NCBI RefSeq assembly: GCF_031458175.1
Contig: NZ_JAVDXX010000001.1
Location: 992,001 to 1,056,000, forward strand
Length of the DNA stretch: 64,000 nucleotides
Source: Pseudoglutamicibacter albus
Lineage (GTDB): Bacteria; Actinomycetota; Actinomycetes; Actinomycetales; Micrococcaceae
Direction of reading: 5' to 3'
Every line of letters begins with the position of its first letter. Positions within the stretch are counted from its first letter, which is position 1. A program made the position numbers and the translations under genes. Positions 54,666-64,000 of this stretch are shown here, piece by piece. The notes beneath the pieces were generated by a model. It was not told the DNA's origin and did no database searches. It worked only from the letters and a program-made list of their open reading frames with translations.

Positions 54666-56207
54666 TCACCGCAAGAACTTTTCAAAGCCCTTAGGAAGCT
54701 GCAAATCCTCAGGCTTGAGATCCTGTTTCTTAGCGAAGGACGAGCCCGCCTGCTTATGGCCTTGAACCTTCTCGCCCCGAGCCGCCGCTGCAGCGCGTGC
54801 CGGGTTGCCGTACTTCTTACCGCGCTTCTTATTCGCCCCGCCCTTACGGCGAGCAGCACGACCACCCGGAATACCAGGCATCGCACCCTGAGCGGCCATT
54901 CGTTTCATCATCTTCTGAGCCTGGGTGAAACGCTCAAGCAACTGGTTCACCTCAGACACCGAAACACCCGAACCACGAGCGATACGGGCACGGCGCGAAC
55001 CGTTGATGATCTTAGGGGCGGCGCGCTCATGCGGAGTCATTGAACGCACAATCGCCTCAACACGGTCCGCCTGCGAATCATCAAACTGCTCAAGCTGACG
55101 CTTGTCGATACCCATGTTCGGCATCAATGCAAGCATCTTCTTCATGGAGCCCATCTTCTTGATCTGCTGCATCTGAGCCAAGAAGTCATCAAGGGTGAAG
55201 TCCTCCTGATCGGCGAACTTCTTAGCCATGCGCTCGGCCTCAGCCTTATCCCACGTGCGCTCAGCCTGCTCGATCAGGGTCATGACATCGCCCATATCCA
55301 GGATGCGCGAAGCCATACGGTCAGGGTGGAAAACCTCAAAATCGCCGACGTTCTCGCCCGTGGAGGCGAACATGATCGGCTTACCCGTCACCGAAGCGAC
55401 AGACAACGCGGCGCCACCACGCGCGTCACCATCAAGCTTCGACAAGACAACACCCGTGAAATCAACACCCTCATTGAACGCCTGTGCCGTGGCGACCGCG
55501 TCCTGACCGATCATCGCGTCGATCACGAACAAGACCTCATTCGGGGAGATCGCGTCACGAATGTTGCGAGCCTGCTGCATCAACTCGGCGTCAACACCAA
55601 GACGACCAGCGGTGTCAACAATCACCACATCGTGCTGCTTCTGGCGAGCCTCAGAAACACCGTTACGCGCAACCACAACCGGGTCACCCGTAACTTCCTC
55701 GAACTCAGATTGCACACCAGGATGAGGCGCATAGACAGGGACACCTGCCCGCTGCCCAACAACCTGCAACTGAGTCACAGCGTTCGGGCGCTGCAAGTCA
55801 GCGGCAACCAGCAAAGGAGTGTGCCCCTCAGAAGAGAGCCACTTAGCCAACTTACCGGCCAACGTCGTCTTACCGGCACCCTGCAGACCAGCCAGCATGA
55901 TGATGGTCGGGCCAGACTTCGCGAACTCAAGGCGGCGAGTCTGGCCACCCAGAACCTCAACGAGCTGCTCGTTGACGATCTTCACAACCTGCTGGGCAGG
56001 GTTCAGCGCTTCAGAGACCTCCGCCGAAAGAGCGCGCTCCTTGACGTTGGCCGCGAACTCGCGGGCAACAGAAACAGCAACGTCCGCATCCAGCAGCGCA
56101 CGCCGGATCTCACGGACGGTACCGTCAACATCGGCTTCCGAAAGACGGCCCTTGCCGCGCAGATTCCGGAACGTCGAGGTGAGGCGCTCTGTTAAAGAAT
56201 TGAACAC
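54666..56207 (-). CDS. ffh: signal recognition particle protein Ffh
   Basis: SRP54 GTPase that binds signal sequences and 4.5S RNA and delivers ribosomes to FtsY. 513 residues. N domain about 1-90, G domain with GLQGAGKTT, DTAGRLG and TKLDGDARGG, then the Met-rich M domain (MKKMLALMPNMG, RIARGSGVSVSEVNQLL, MMKRMAAQGAMPG). The long basic C-terminal tail is typical of actinobacteria. GTG 56207 has a weak AGGAC site. It starts the unit that includes the two unknown membrane genes. Confidence 0.97.
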   Translation of the reverse strand: MFNSLTERLTSTFRNLRGKGRLSEADVDGTVREIRRALLDADVAVSVAREFAANVKERALSAEVSEALNPAQQVVKIVNEQLVEVLGGQTRRLEFAKSGPTIIMLAGLQGAGKTTLAGKLAKWLSSEGHTPLLVAADLQRPNAVTQLQVVGQRAGVPVYAPHPGVQSEFEEVTGDPVVVARNGVSEARQKQHDVVIVDTAGRLGVDAELMQQARNIRDAISPNEVLFVIDAMIGQDAVATAQAFNEGVDFTGVVLSKLDGDARGGAALSVASVTGKPIMFASTGENVGDFEVFHPDRMASRILDMGDVMTLIEQAERTWDKAEAERMAKKFADQEDFTLDDFLAQMQQIKKMGSMKKMLALMPNMGIDKRQLEQFDDSQADRVEAIVRSMTPHERAAPKIINGSRRARIARGSGVSVSEVNQLLERFTQAQKMMKRMAAQGAMPGIPGGRAARRKGGANKKRGKKYGNPARAAAAARGEKVQGHKQAGSSFAKKQDLKPEDLQLPKGFEKFLR

Positions 56208-56332
56208 GTTGTCCTGCTCACTTATCTGATTGAACTGATGTAGGTGAGGGCCTACATGTTTACGTATCGACGAATCATTTTAGCCCGTCCGCTACATTGC
56301 TTCCTGCTGGTGTAACGGACCGCGCACTCGAA

Positions 56333-57541
56333 TCAGTCGAGAATAGCGTCCACGAACGCTTCCGGTTCGAAAGGAGCCAAATCATCTGGGCCTTCGCCTA
56401 AGCCGACCAACTTCACTGGAACGCCCAGCTGGCGTTGGATCGCAACCACGATGCCGCCCTTGGCCGTACCGTCAAGCTTCGTCAAAACGATGCCGGTGAC
56501 ATCCACGACTTCAGAGAACACCTTGGCCTGGCTCAAACCGTTTTGTCCCGTCGTTGCATCCAGAACCAACAGAACCTCGCGCACCTCGGCCCGTTTGTTG
56601 ATCACGCGTTTGATCTTGCCGAGCTCATCCATGAGGTTAGAGCGGTTCTGTAGGCGCCCCGCGGTATCCACCAAGACCGTATCGACCTCAGCCTCAATAC
56701 CCTTATCGACCGCATCGAAAGCAACCGATGCCGGATCAGCGCCTTCCCTATCCGAACGCACCGTAGGCACACCTACGCGCGAGCCCCAGGTCTGCAACTG
56801 ATCAGCTGCAGCGGCACGGAACGTATCCGCAGCACCTAAGAGAACATCCTTATCTTCGGCGACCAATACGCGGGCGATCTTACCGATCGTGGTGGTCTTG
56901 CCAACACCGTTGACACCAACAACCAGGATGACGGACGGTTTGCCGTCCTTCCGCTCGGTATCCAGCGCGCGGTCCAGGCTCGGATCAACAACCTTGAGCA
57001 ACTCTTCATGCAAGATCTCACGCACCCGCTCCGGGGTCCGGGATCCCTCGATCTTGACGCGTTCACGCAGATTAGAGATCAACTCGTCGGTGGCCTCAGT
57101 ACCGAGGTCAGCGGCGAGCAACGTCATCTCAACTTCGTCCCACACGTCCTCATCGATCTTGTCGGAGGACAACAGAGCCAAAAGGCCCTTGCCGAAAACG
57201 TTGTTCGAACGGACCAGACGGGCACGCAAGCGCGCCAGACGGCCCTGCGCAGGAGCCGGAGTGTCGAAAGCCGGTGCGGCAGTTGCTTCACCAGTGCCAG
57301 CCTCATCGACCGCTACCCCACCAGCTGGCGCGCCGTTGGCAGGTGGTGAATGAGCTCTCGGTTCATCCACATCAGCTGAGCCCGCTGGCCCTGTTCTCGG
57401 GGCATGCGCGGTGGTCTGCGAGGTTCGAGGTGCATGAGGCACCCGCGGCCGGCGCGCACGCACGACCACAACAATCACGATCGCTGCGATGAGCACCACG
57501 GCGGCGAGGCCAATGAGGATCCACATAGTCTGTTCGTTCAC
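56333..57541 (-). CDS. ftsY: signal recognition particle receptor FtsY
   Basis: SRP receptor GTPase, 402 residues. An N-terminal membrane helix (about 6-26: WILIGLAAVVLIAAIVIVVVV) anchors it, followed by an Arg/Pro/Ala-rich linker to about 95, then the NG domains. GTPase motifs are GVNGVGKTTTIGK, DTAGRLQNR and TKLDGTAKGG. Membrane anchoring is usual for actinobacterial FtsY. GTG 57541 is the start, with GAGAAG upstream. ffh lies 125 nt downstream. The gene upstream is an acyltransferase in place of the usual smc. Confidence 0.96.
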   Translation of the reverse strand: MNEQTMWILIGLAAVVLIAAIVIVVVVRARRPRVPHAPRTSQTTAHAPRTGPAGSADVDEPRAHSPPANGAPAGGVAVDEAGTGEATAAPAFDTPAPAQGRLARLRARLVRSNNVFGKGLLALLSSDKIDEDVWDEVEMTLLAADLGTEATDELISNLRERVKIEGSRTPERVREILHEELLKVVDPSLDRALDTERKDGKPSVILVVGVNGVGKTTTIGKIARVLVAEDKDVLLGAADTFRAAAADQLQTWGSRVGVPTVRSDREGADPASVAFDAVDKGIEAEVDTVLVDTAGRLQNRSNLMDELGKIKRVINKRAEVREVLLVLDATTGQNGLSQAKVFSEVVDVTGIVLTKLDGTAKGGIVVAIQRQLGVPVKLVGLGEGPDDLAPFEPEAFVDAILD

Positions 57542-57581
57542 ATCATTAGCTTCTCACAGACCGCGAGCGCTACAGTCCAAG

Positions 57582-59636
57582 CTAGAACGAATTCAGCGCC
57601 TTTGTGACCTCTTCAACCCACATCCTCGCCGCCTCAGGGCCAGGGTGAATACCATCGGAGGCGATATCGCTTGCATTGACCGCAACCTGATCCCAGTGAG
57701 CCACACGAACCCTATCTGGGTTCTCTTGAGCGAACGCAGCGATGTTCTTACGCGCATCCGGAATCCATTCGCGGTCCCCATACGGCATCACGAGCACGAA
57801 CTTGGTGCCCGGCCCGGCATCTGCCAGAAGTGAGCCGAGCTGTTCCTTGGTGAAGGTCGCGTTGGTTCCCAAACCTAGAACGACGTATTCACGCAACTTC
57901 CCGCGTGCTTTGAGCTGCTTGACCACATCCGGGGCATCCCAAATCTGCATACCCACGCTCGCCTGCACCGGAGAGGCCGGATATACCTGCCGAATCGCCG
58001 GCACCGAGGCTACCGTGACTGAATCGCCAATGAACGTGATGTTCTTCGACGGGATCGTTGGAGTGGTCTTATCCGAGCCCTTCCCGGACTTATCTTTTGC
58101 CTTGTCTTTAGATTTCTCCGGCTTAGGTTTCTTGTCTTTAGCTCCCTCATCCTGGGAGCCCTTACCCTCAGCAGGCTTGTCCTTACCCGAGTTATCCTTG
58201 CCCGGTTTAGCCTCAGTTTCTTCGCCGTCTCCGGCCGCCTCGTCAACACCCGAGCCGTCACCGTCCATATCAATAGCTTGCGCCTGCGCGGCCAAAGCCT
58301 CCAAACGCTCTTGCTGTTGGGTCTTAGCTGGCGCCGTCCCCACCGCAATCAAAGCAAGTGCTACCACGACGGTGACGGCCGCGCTCCACAGCATCGCCGC
58401 CCTATCGGACAGACGCGCCCAGATCTCGGCCGCATAAACGCGGTAGCCCTTCGTCAGGATCGGTTGCTCAATCCAACGGAAAGATGCCGCCGAAAGCGCA
58501 AACGTCACAACAACAACCAACGATGCTCGCGCCAGCAGAAGCTCAAGCTCAACCTCACCGCCGTTGGGGTCAGGCATCCACGCGGCAGCCAACACCACCA
58601 TCGGCCAATGCCACAAATACATCGCATACGAGCGTTCAGCGACCCACCGCAGCCCGGCCGCGAGCAACCCGCGCGGTTGCCAGTGAGCTTGCCGGCCCGT
58701 CGTCGCCATGAGCACTGCGGCGGCCGCGGCAACAGAGAACACGAACATGCCGCCCAGCTGCGTGATCGCGGTCTGCTCCTTCAAAACCACAACGCCAACA
58801 GCCAGGACAGCCCACGCCACAACGGTCACAAGCGCACGCACCCCAGAGCCTAAGTCCAACTCCCGCGGCATGCAGGCAACCGCAGCACCCAAAAGCAAAC
58901 CGAAGCAGTGGGTCAACGTGTTCAGGTACGCCTGATCAAAGTCACGAGTCAACGAATACGTGACAGCCATCAAAATGCCAGAAAGCACCGCGACGATCAA
59001 CGCAACCGTACCTACCGTGCGATGAAGCGAAGACATCTTTTTCGAGGAAGAATGTACGCCCACATACGACAAGCCGATGATGATGATCGGCCAGAACAGA
59101 TAGAACTGCTCCTCAATCGCCAGCGACCACATGTGGTTCAGAAGATGCGCCTGGTCCTGATCGAAATACGAGACTCCGGCAGCCAGCTGAACCCAGTTCG
59201 CCGTTGCCGTGAGCGCACCAGCAACCTGTCTGCCCAAGTGAACCCGCACATCGGGGTTTGCCAGCAACGTTAACGGCAGGATCACGATCAGCATCAGGAT
59301 CGCTGCGGGCACCAAGCGCCGCAAACGACCCAGATAGAACTTCCCGAAAAACGCCTTCAGCCGGGCCCTCTTAGTGCCCGACTCCACATAGAGGTGCGCG
59401 GTGCGGCGCAACAAGCTTGAGGTAATCAGATAACCCGATAGAACGAAGAAGAGATCCACGCCCAGATAGCCGGCCGGAACCGCATCAGGTGCCACGTGAT
59501 AACCGATAACCAGGAGCACAGCGAGCGCGCGCATCGCATCGAGCACAAAGTTGCGCTGTCGGCCGCTGGACGTTCGGCCTGGGGCCCCGAAACCTGGGGA
59601 TGGTCTGCGGGGTTCAACGCGGCTGACCTGGCTCAC
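57582..59636 (-). CDS. OatA-like acyltransferase, AT3 plus SGNH domains
   Basis: A 684-residue membrane O-acyltransferase. The N-terminal acyltransferase-3 domain (about 28-430) has ten or so helices and the motif GYHVAPDAVPAGYLGVDLFF with its conserved His. A Lys/Asp/Glu/Gly-rich linker (about 455-530) leads to an extracellular SGNH hydrolase domain: GDSV (Ser), LGLGTN and SDGIHP (Asp, His). The layout is that of OatA, which O-acetylates peptidoglycan or other surface glycans; the acceptor is unknown. GTG 59636 has AGAGG upstream. It sits between ftsY and smc, an unusual place. Confidence 0.88.
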   Translation of the reverse strand: MSQVSRVEPRRPSPGFGAPGRTSSGRQRNFVLDAMRALAVLLVIGYHVAPDAVPAGYLGVDLFFVLSGYLITSSLLRRTAHLYVESGTKRARLKAFFGKFYLGRLRRLVPAAILMLIVILPLTLLANPDVRVHLGRQVAGALTATANWVQLAAGVSYFDQDQAHLLNHMWSLAIEEQFYLFWPIIIIGLSYVGVHSSSKKMSSLHRTVGTVALIVAVLSGILMAVTYSLTRDFDQAYLNTLTHCFGLLLGAAVACMPRELDLGSGVRALVTVVAWAVLAVGVVVLKEQTAITQLGGMFVFSVAAAAAVLMATTGRQAHWQPRGLLAAGLRWVAERSYAMYLWHWPMVVLAAAWMPDPNGGEVELELLLARASLVVVVTFALSAASFRWIEQPILTKGYRVYAAEIWARLSDRAAMLWSAAVTVVVALALIAVGTAPAKTQQQERLEALAAQAQAIDMDGDGSGVDEAAGDGEETEAKPGKDNSGKDKPAEGKGSQDEGAKDKKPKPEKSKDKAKDKSGKGSDKTTPTIPSKNITFIGDSVTVASVPAIRQVYPASPVQASVGMQIWDAPDVVKQLKARGKLREYVVLGLGTNATFTKEQLGSLLADAGPGTKFVLVMPYGDREWIPDARKNIAAFAQENPDRVRVAHWDQVAVNASDIASDGIHPGPEAARMWVEEVTKALNSF

Positions 59637-59796
59637 CTCATTTACCTCTTTCTTCGCCTAACACAAGCGAATCTACGATACAAACGAAATCTAGGTGGAA
59701 TGTCCAAAATTCGGGACTGATACCGCATTGATACGCAACTCTCAGCTAATTGTTATGTTTCTCTTGGCGTAGTCATGATCTACGATCAGATGCATC

Positions 59797-61041
59797 ATGC
59801 CTCACCCCGTTTCCTCATCGCCTTCGGCGCGTCCGACCCCGGTTCCTCGTGAGATTAAAGTCCTCATCGCTGGGGCTCTGCTGATCGCTATTGGGTTTGG
59901 GCTGATCGCCCCGATTCTGCCGCAGTACGCCTCAAGTTTTGGGGTGAGCCACATGATGGCGGCGGCGATCGTTTCCGTGTTTGCCTTCACACGTTTGGGG
60001 TTTGCGCCTTTTGCCGGTGGGGTCTCTGAAAAGTTGGGTGAGCCGGGGGCGTATGTGCTCGGCGTGTTCATCGTTGCGATCTCAACGATTGCGTGTGGAT
60101 TGGCCCCGAATTATTGGGTTCTGATTCTTGTTAGAGGCCTCGGTGGTATCGGCTCTGTCACGTTTACGGTTGCGGCTTCGAGTTTCATTGCCCGGACCTC
60201 TCCCCCAGATATCCGTGGCCGGGTCGCAAGCCTGTATGGTGGAGCGTTTTTGATCGGTAACGTGGCGGGCCCTTTGGTGGGTGGCTTGTTAGCTCCGTTG
60301 GGCTATCGTGTTCCGTTCTTCATCTACGGTGGCTCGTTGATCGCGGCTTCACTGGTTGTGTTTTATTTCCTGGTGAGCTCTCGCGGGCGGCGAGGCCAGC
60401 CGAGGGCTCGGCATCATCTGCCGCCGTATAGCCTCGCTGATGCTTTAGCTAACCCGAAGTATCGTGCCGCGTTAGTCTCTAATTTCGGTAACGGGTGGTG
60501 CTCTTTCGGTGTGCGGGTAGCTATTGTGCCTCTGTTCGCGGCTCAAGCGTTGGGTCTTGGGGCGTTATCTGTGGGTCTTGTTATGACCGGCTTCGCGGCC
60601 GGTAACGCTACAGCGTTGACGTTCAGCGGCCGCTGGTCTGACAGGGTCGGGCGGCGGCGTCCCATCATAATCGGGTTGAGCCTGGCTGGGCTGTGCACGG
60701 TGGCTACTGGCTTGTCCCCCAACGTCGCGGTGCTCGTGACTTTGTCAGCGTTGGCGGGTTTCGGGACTGGTATGTTCAATCCGGCCCAGCAGGCGAGCAT
60801 CGCCGATATCGTGGGGCCGAAGCATCATGCGGGGCGCGTGATGTCTATATTCCAGATGGCGGCTGATCTTCCGGCTGTGATGGCGCCGTTGATCGCTGGC
60901 TGGATCGCAGACCAGTTCGGGTTCAGTTGGGCTTTCGTGCTCTCAGGTCTGATCATGGGTGCCGGTGTGATCGCGTGGGCTTTGGTCTCGCCTCGGCAGA
61001 ACATCGAACACACCGAAGTGAGCCCGAGCAAACCCCGCTAG
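59797..61041 (+). CDS. MFS transporter
   Basis: A 414-residue major facilitator with about 12 membrane helices, probable drug or metabolite exporter (DHA1-like). The loop 2-3 region is ARTSPPDIRGRVASLYGG after helix 4, and the second half has the FSGRWSDRVGRRRPIIIG motif A copy. ATG 59797 has only a weak ribosome site. It is the only plus-strand gene in the right 20 kb and converges on smc; the two stop codons overlap in one CTAG. The substrate cannot be predicted. Confidence 0.88.
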   Translation: MPHPVSSSPSARPTPVPREIKVLIAGALLIAIGFGLIAPILPQYASSFGVSHMMAAAIVSVFAFTRLGFAPFAGGVSEKLGEPGAYVLGVFIVAISTIACGLAPNYWVLILVRGLGGIGSVTFTVAASSFIARTSPPDIRGRVASLYGGAFLIGNVAGPLVGGLLAPLGYRVPFFIYGGSLIAASLVVFYFLVSSRGRRGQPRARHHLPPYSLADALANPKYRAALVSNFGNGWCSFGVRVAIVPLFAAQALGLGALSVGLVMTGFAAGNATALTFSGRWSDRVGRRRPIIIGLSLAGLCTVATGLSPNVAVLVTLSALAGFGTGMFNPAQQASIADIVGPKHHAGRVMSIFQMAADLPAVMAPLIAGWIADQFGFSWAFVLSGLIMGAGVIAWALVSPRQNIEHTEVSPSKPR

Positions 61042-64000
61042 GCGGGTTCGTGATCCCCGGTCTCTGTGTCTTGCGCGATGCGCTGGGACACAACGTGGCT
61101 CACGCCGTCGCCTCTCATCGAGACCCCGTAGAGGGCATCGGCGATGTCCATCGTGTGTTTCTGGTGAGTGATGATGATCAGCTGGGAGGCCTGTTGCAGG
61201 TCTTTGAAGACCTCAAGCAGGCGCAGCAGGTTCCGCTCGTCGAGGGCGGCTTCGACCTCGTCCATGACATAGAACGGCGAGGGCCGTGCTTTGAAGATAG
61301 CGATCAGCATCGCGAGTGCCGTGAGTGAACGCTCCCCACCCGAGAGCAGCGACAACCGCTTGACTTTCTTACCTGCGGGGCGCGCTTCAACCTCGATACC
61401 GGTGCTCAGCATGTCGCTCGGGTCCGTGAGTGTCAGCTTGCCTTCACCCCCCGGGAACAGCCGACTGAAGATCGCTGTGAACTCTCTCGCTGTGTCAGCG
61501 AACGCGTCAGCGAACACCGTCTTGACGTGTTGGTCTACTTCTTCAATGAGGTTCAGAAGCTCAGCACGGGTGTTGGTGAGGTCTTGGACCTGACCGACCA
61601 GATAGGAATGCCGTTCTTCAAGGGCCGCGAACTCTTCCAACGCCAACGGGTTGACTTTGCCTAAGGCCTGAAGGTCGCGTTCGGCCTGTTTGAGGCGTTT
61701 GAGCTGAGCTTCGCGGTCAAACGGCTCGCCGTCGATCGGGTTACCGTCTTGATCGACCTCTTGACGCAATTCCGCCCACGGATCAGAAGCGTCACTGAAA
61801 TCCGATGGCACCGGAAGATGCGGCCCGAAGTGTTCAACCAGGTGGTCCGGAGTCATCGAAACCTCCGACAACGCCTTCTCTTCGAGTGCTTCGAAGCGGG
61901 CCTGCCGCTCTGCCTGATCGATCTCTGTCTTGTGCGCCTCGTCCCGCAGCTCGGAGAGGCGCGCTTGCGCCTTCGCTAGAGCTGCGCGCGCGGTCTCGAG
62001 TTGAGCGTTGCAGCGCCGCACCGCTTCCTCGGACTCTTCGACACGCACGTGAGCCGCCTCAACCGAGCGAGCCAGAAGCCGTTGCGCCGTACGAACACGC
62101 TCCGCGACTGTCTCCGCCTTCTTCGCTTGTGCGGCACGCCGGGCTGCACGCCGCTGCGCCTCCTCACGTGCGGCACGCTCAGCACGGGCCGCGCGACGCT
62201 GAGAATGCGCCCGGTCTCGAAGCTTACGGGCCTGTTCCTGGGCCTCCCGCAAGGCCAACCGCGCCTGAATCTCAGCTTCACGAGCCTGCGATGCGGCCTG
62301 AGCTAGACGGTCACGCTCAGCTGTCGAGGGTTCAGCTTCTTCCGGAACATCCTGGGCCACAGCCAAACGCTCGTTGAGCTCTTCAAGCCCCACACGCGCC
62401 TTCTCAACAGCGGCATCGGCAGCGACATACGCGTCCGCATGCCGCTGAGCATCCGCATCGGCTTGAGCCGCAAGCGAAGACAACCGCTCAACACGCGACG
62501 CCGCGTTCCGGGACGCATCACTGGCCTGCCGCGCCGCTTCCTCGGCTGCTTTCAGCTCTGCTTGCGCGTTGTTCACGGCGGGTTGCGCGCGCTCAACCTC
62601 CGCCTCAGCCGCCTCACACGCCGCAACGGCTTCCGTGAGCTCTTCCCGAGCCGTCTCCAGCGAACGCACCCGCGCCAAAGCTCCCGCACCATCGCCAGCA
62701 CCGATCACCACACCAGCACGCGTCCACCGATGCCCCTCAACAGTCACCGCCGTGCACCCGGACTCAGCCACCACAGCGCGGGCTTCAGCATCCGAATCCA
62801 CCAGAGCAGTCCTACCCAGCAGAGCCTCAACAAGCTGCTCATCCCCTGGCTTAGGGCTCACCACATCGGCGACACTACGCGCACCGGAAGGCAACACATC
62901 ACCACGATGCTGCCCCACGGTATGTAGCAACGTCACCGACCCCTCGGCACCGGCAGCCGCAGCCTCCGCCACCTGCTCGAGCGTCACCTGCGCTGCAGCG
63001 ACCCAGCCGTCCTCAGCGCCACCCAAAGCCGCTTTGACGGCGGCCTCAAAGCCCCGCTCGACCGTCAAGCGGTCACTCAACACATCCAACAGGGCGTCCT
63101 CGTACCCCTCAAGCAACGTGCCCGCCCCAGCATCCGGCTGGGTAGTCTCAGCCAAAACAGCTACCCGCGCTTCAAGCCCCGCCCGGCGTTGACGCGCCGT
63201 ATTCAACGCATCACGCGCCGACTGCAACGCAGCTTTCGCCTCATCCAGCGCTCCTTGCGTTTCAGGCACACGCGCCAAAGGCGCCACCGTGGCCTCCCGC
63301 GCTTCATCAGCTTCCACCTGCGCCTCATCCATATGGCTCTTAGCCTCGGCACTTCGAACGCGTGCCGCATCGCGAGCCTCAACGGTACGCTGGCGCTCAC
63401 CCACCGCAGATTCAAGCCTCTGCCGGGCAGTACCCACTTGCCCAGCAAGCCGCGCCAAACCCTCACGGCGATCCGCAACTGCCCGCAATAGAGCAGTCAA
63501 CCGCTCATCTTCTGCACGCTGCTTCGACTCAGCCTCAGCGCGCTCACCACCGGCGGCCTCAAGCGCATCTTGTGCCTTCTCAACAGCCTCGTCCGCTTCA
63601 TCGGCCTCGGCGTCGCTCGCCGCAGCGCGGCGCTCCAGAACATCCGGATCTTCACCTACCGACGAACGCTCAAGCGGCTGCCCCAAAAGCCGCTGCCGCT
63701 CCTCCGCGACCCGCAGCAAGCCCGTGTAGCGCTCGCTCAACTGGGACAACTCGTACCACGTCTCACGTGCCGAAGCCGCAGCCGGGGATGCCTTCGCAGC
63801 CTCAACTTCAGCCGCGGAAACCGTGCGAGTTGCGGCATCTACAGCGTCACTGGCCTGCCTCTGAGCTTCTTCCAGATCTACCCTCTTCACGGAAGCTGAC
63901 TCGGCTTCATCCAGCAGCTGCACCACATCGTGGGCCAGCAGGCGCGACTTAGCATCACGTAGCCGCGCCTGAACACCACGAGCCCGCCGCGCCGTATCCG
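61038..64000 (-). CDS. smc: chromosome segregation protein SMC, C-terminal part
   Basis: Structural maintenance of chromosomes ATPase that organises the chromosome with ScpAB. The gene runs off the right edge, so the N-terminal head with Walker A is not seen; about 985 residues are visible. Order: coiled coil, hinge (around TLLEGYEDALLDVLSDRL to VVIGAGDGAG), returning coiled coil, then the C-terminal head with the signature LSGGERSLTALAML and Walker B PFYVMDEVEAALDERN. The long Ala/Glu/Arg-rich coils read cleanly with no break. It lies upstream of ftsY in the usual actinobacterial order, apart from two inserted genes. Confidence 0.97.
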   Translation of the reverse strand, partial: DTARRARGVQARLRDAKSRLLAHDVVQLLDEAESASVKRVDLEEAQRQASDAVDAATRTVSAAEVEAAKASPAAASARETWYELSQLSERYTGLLRVAEERQRLLGQPLERSSVGEDPDVLERRAAASDAEADEADEAVEKAQDALEAAGGERAEAESKQRAEDERLTALLRAVADRREGLARLAGQVGTARQRLESAVGERQRTVEARDAARVRSAEAKSHMDEAQVEADEAREATVAPLARVPETQGALDEAKAALQSARDALNTARQRRAGLEARVAVLAETTQPDAGAGTLLEGYEDALLDVLSDRLTVERGFEAAVKAALGGAEDGWVAAAQVTLEQVAEAAAAGAEGSVTLLHTVGQHRGDVLPSGARSVADVVSPKPGDEQLVEALLGRTALVDSDAEARAVVAESGCTAVTVEGHRWTRAGVVIGAGDGAGALARVRSLETAREELTEAVAACEAAEAEVERAQPAVNNAQAELKAAEEAARQASDASRNAASRVERLSSLAAQADADAQRHADAYVAADAAVEKARVGLEELNERLAVAQDVPEEAEPSTAERDRLAQAASQAREAEIQARLALREAQEQARKLRDRAHSQRRAARAERAAREEAQRRAARRAAQAKKAETVAERVRTAQRLLARSVEAAHVRVEESEEAVRRCNAQLETARAALAKAQARLSELRDEAHKTEIDQAERQARFEALEEKALSEVSMTPDHLVEHFGPHLPVPSDFSDASDPWAELRQEVDQDGNPIDGEPFDREAQLKRLKQAERDLQALGKVNPLALEEFAALEERHSYLVGQVQDLTNTRAELLNLIEEVDQHVKTVFADAFADTAREFTAIFSRLFPGGEGKLTLTDPSDMLSTGIEVEARPAGKKVKRLSLLSGGERSLTALAMLIAIFKARPSPFYVMDEVEAALDERNLLRLLEVFKDLQQASQLIIITHQKHTMDIADALYGVSMRGDGVSHVVSQRIAQDTETGDHEPA

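Noticed and set aside
61805-63952. Several plus-strand Pro/Arg/Ala-rich frames
   Set aside because: They are shadows of the repetitive coiled-coil codons of smc; no starts with ribosome sites.

Overview
The window reads as a stretch of chromosome from a moderately high-G+C actinobacterium, most likely a member of the Micrococcaceae (Arthrobacter/Rothia/Pseudoglutamicibacter-like). The evidence is the paired clpP1-clpP2, the 480-residue GAPDH with an N-terminal extension, an MptB-like mannosyltransferase, DUF3052 next to AhpE, DUF3145 after fabF, DUF2469 next to rnhB, membrane-anchored FtsY, the extended S16 protein and frequent GTG/TTG starts. I see no phage, transposase, CRISPR array or integron. 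Almost everything is core genome, so the interest lies in deviations from the usual order and from key residues.

Layout: 1-6.5 kb holds the 3' part of valS, converging on clpX, clpP2-clpP1 and tig, plus tRNA-Pro. 6.9-16.8 kb holds tRNA-Gly, rpiB, pepN, an OsmC-like gene, a truncated globin, a hypothetical gene, tesB, ettA, an ssb paralogue, tRNA-Arg and a beta-helix protein. 16.9-30.4 kb holds a RelA-type synthetase, a mannosyltransferase, orn, tRNA-His, a DUF1846 gene, def, gap, rnpB, yaaA, a zinc-ribbon-like coiled coil, a NIF3-like gene, msrA and cysK-cysE. 30.5-33.8 kb holds tRNA-Val, a lower-G+C gap, a DUF6318 lipoprotein overlapping a secreted PKD-like protein, then ahpE and DUF3052.

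34-41.8 kb is central carbon and lipid metabolism: aceE, a PucR-type regulator, fabD, acpP, fabF and DUF3145. fabH is missing from its usual place, and a perfect inverted repeat lies before fabD. 41.9-48.5 kb is a minus-strand set running lepB, rnhB, DUF2469, yraN, comM/yifB, dprA, xerC, with dprA, yifB and yraN overlapping. 48.5-57.6 kb is the ribosome/SRP block: rplS, trmD, rimM, khpA, rpsP, two uncharacterised membrane proteins, ffh and ftsY. 57.6-64 kb holds an OatA-like acyltransferase, a plus-strand MFS transporter and the C-terminal part of smc, which runs off the right edge.

The best candidate for something undescribed is the pair of overlapping membrane-protein genes between ffh and rpsP. 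They share an architecture (soluble N-terminal part, C-terminal two-helix membrane hairpin) and a short motif of the form LGxDPxW, and I cannot assign either to a family. Next come the putative PucR-family operator with the missing fabH, the DUF6318/PKD surface pair beside tRNA-Val, and the two substituted metal sites (zinc ribbon and peptide deformylase).
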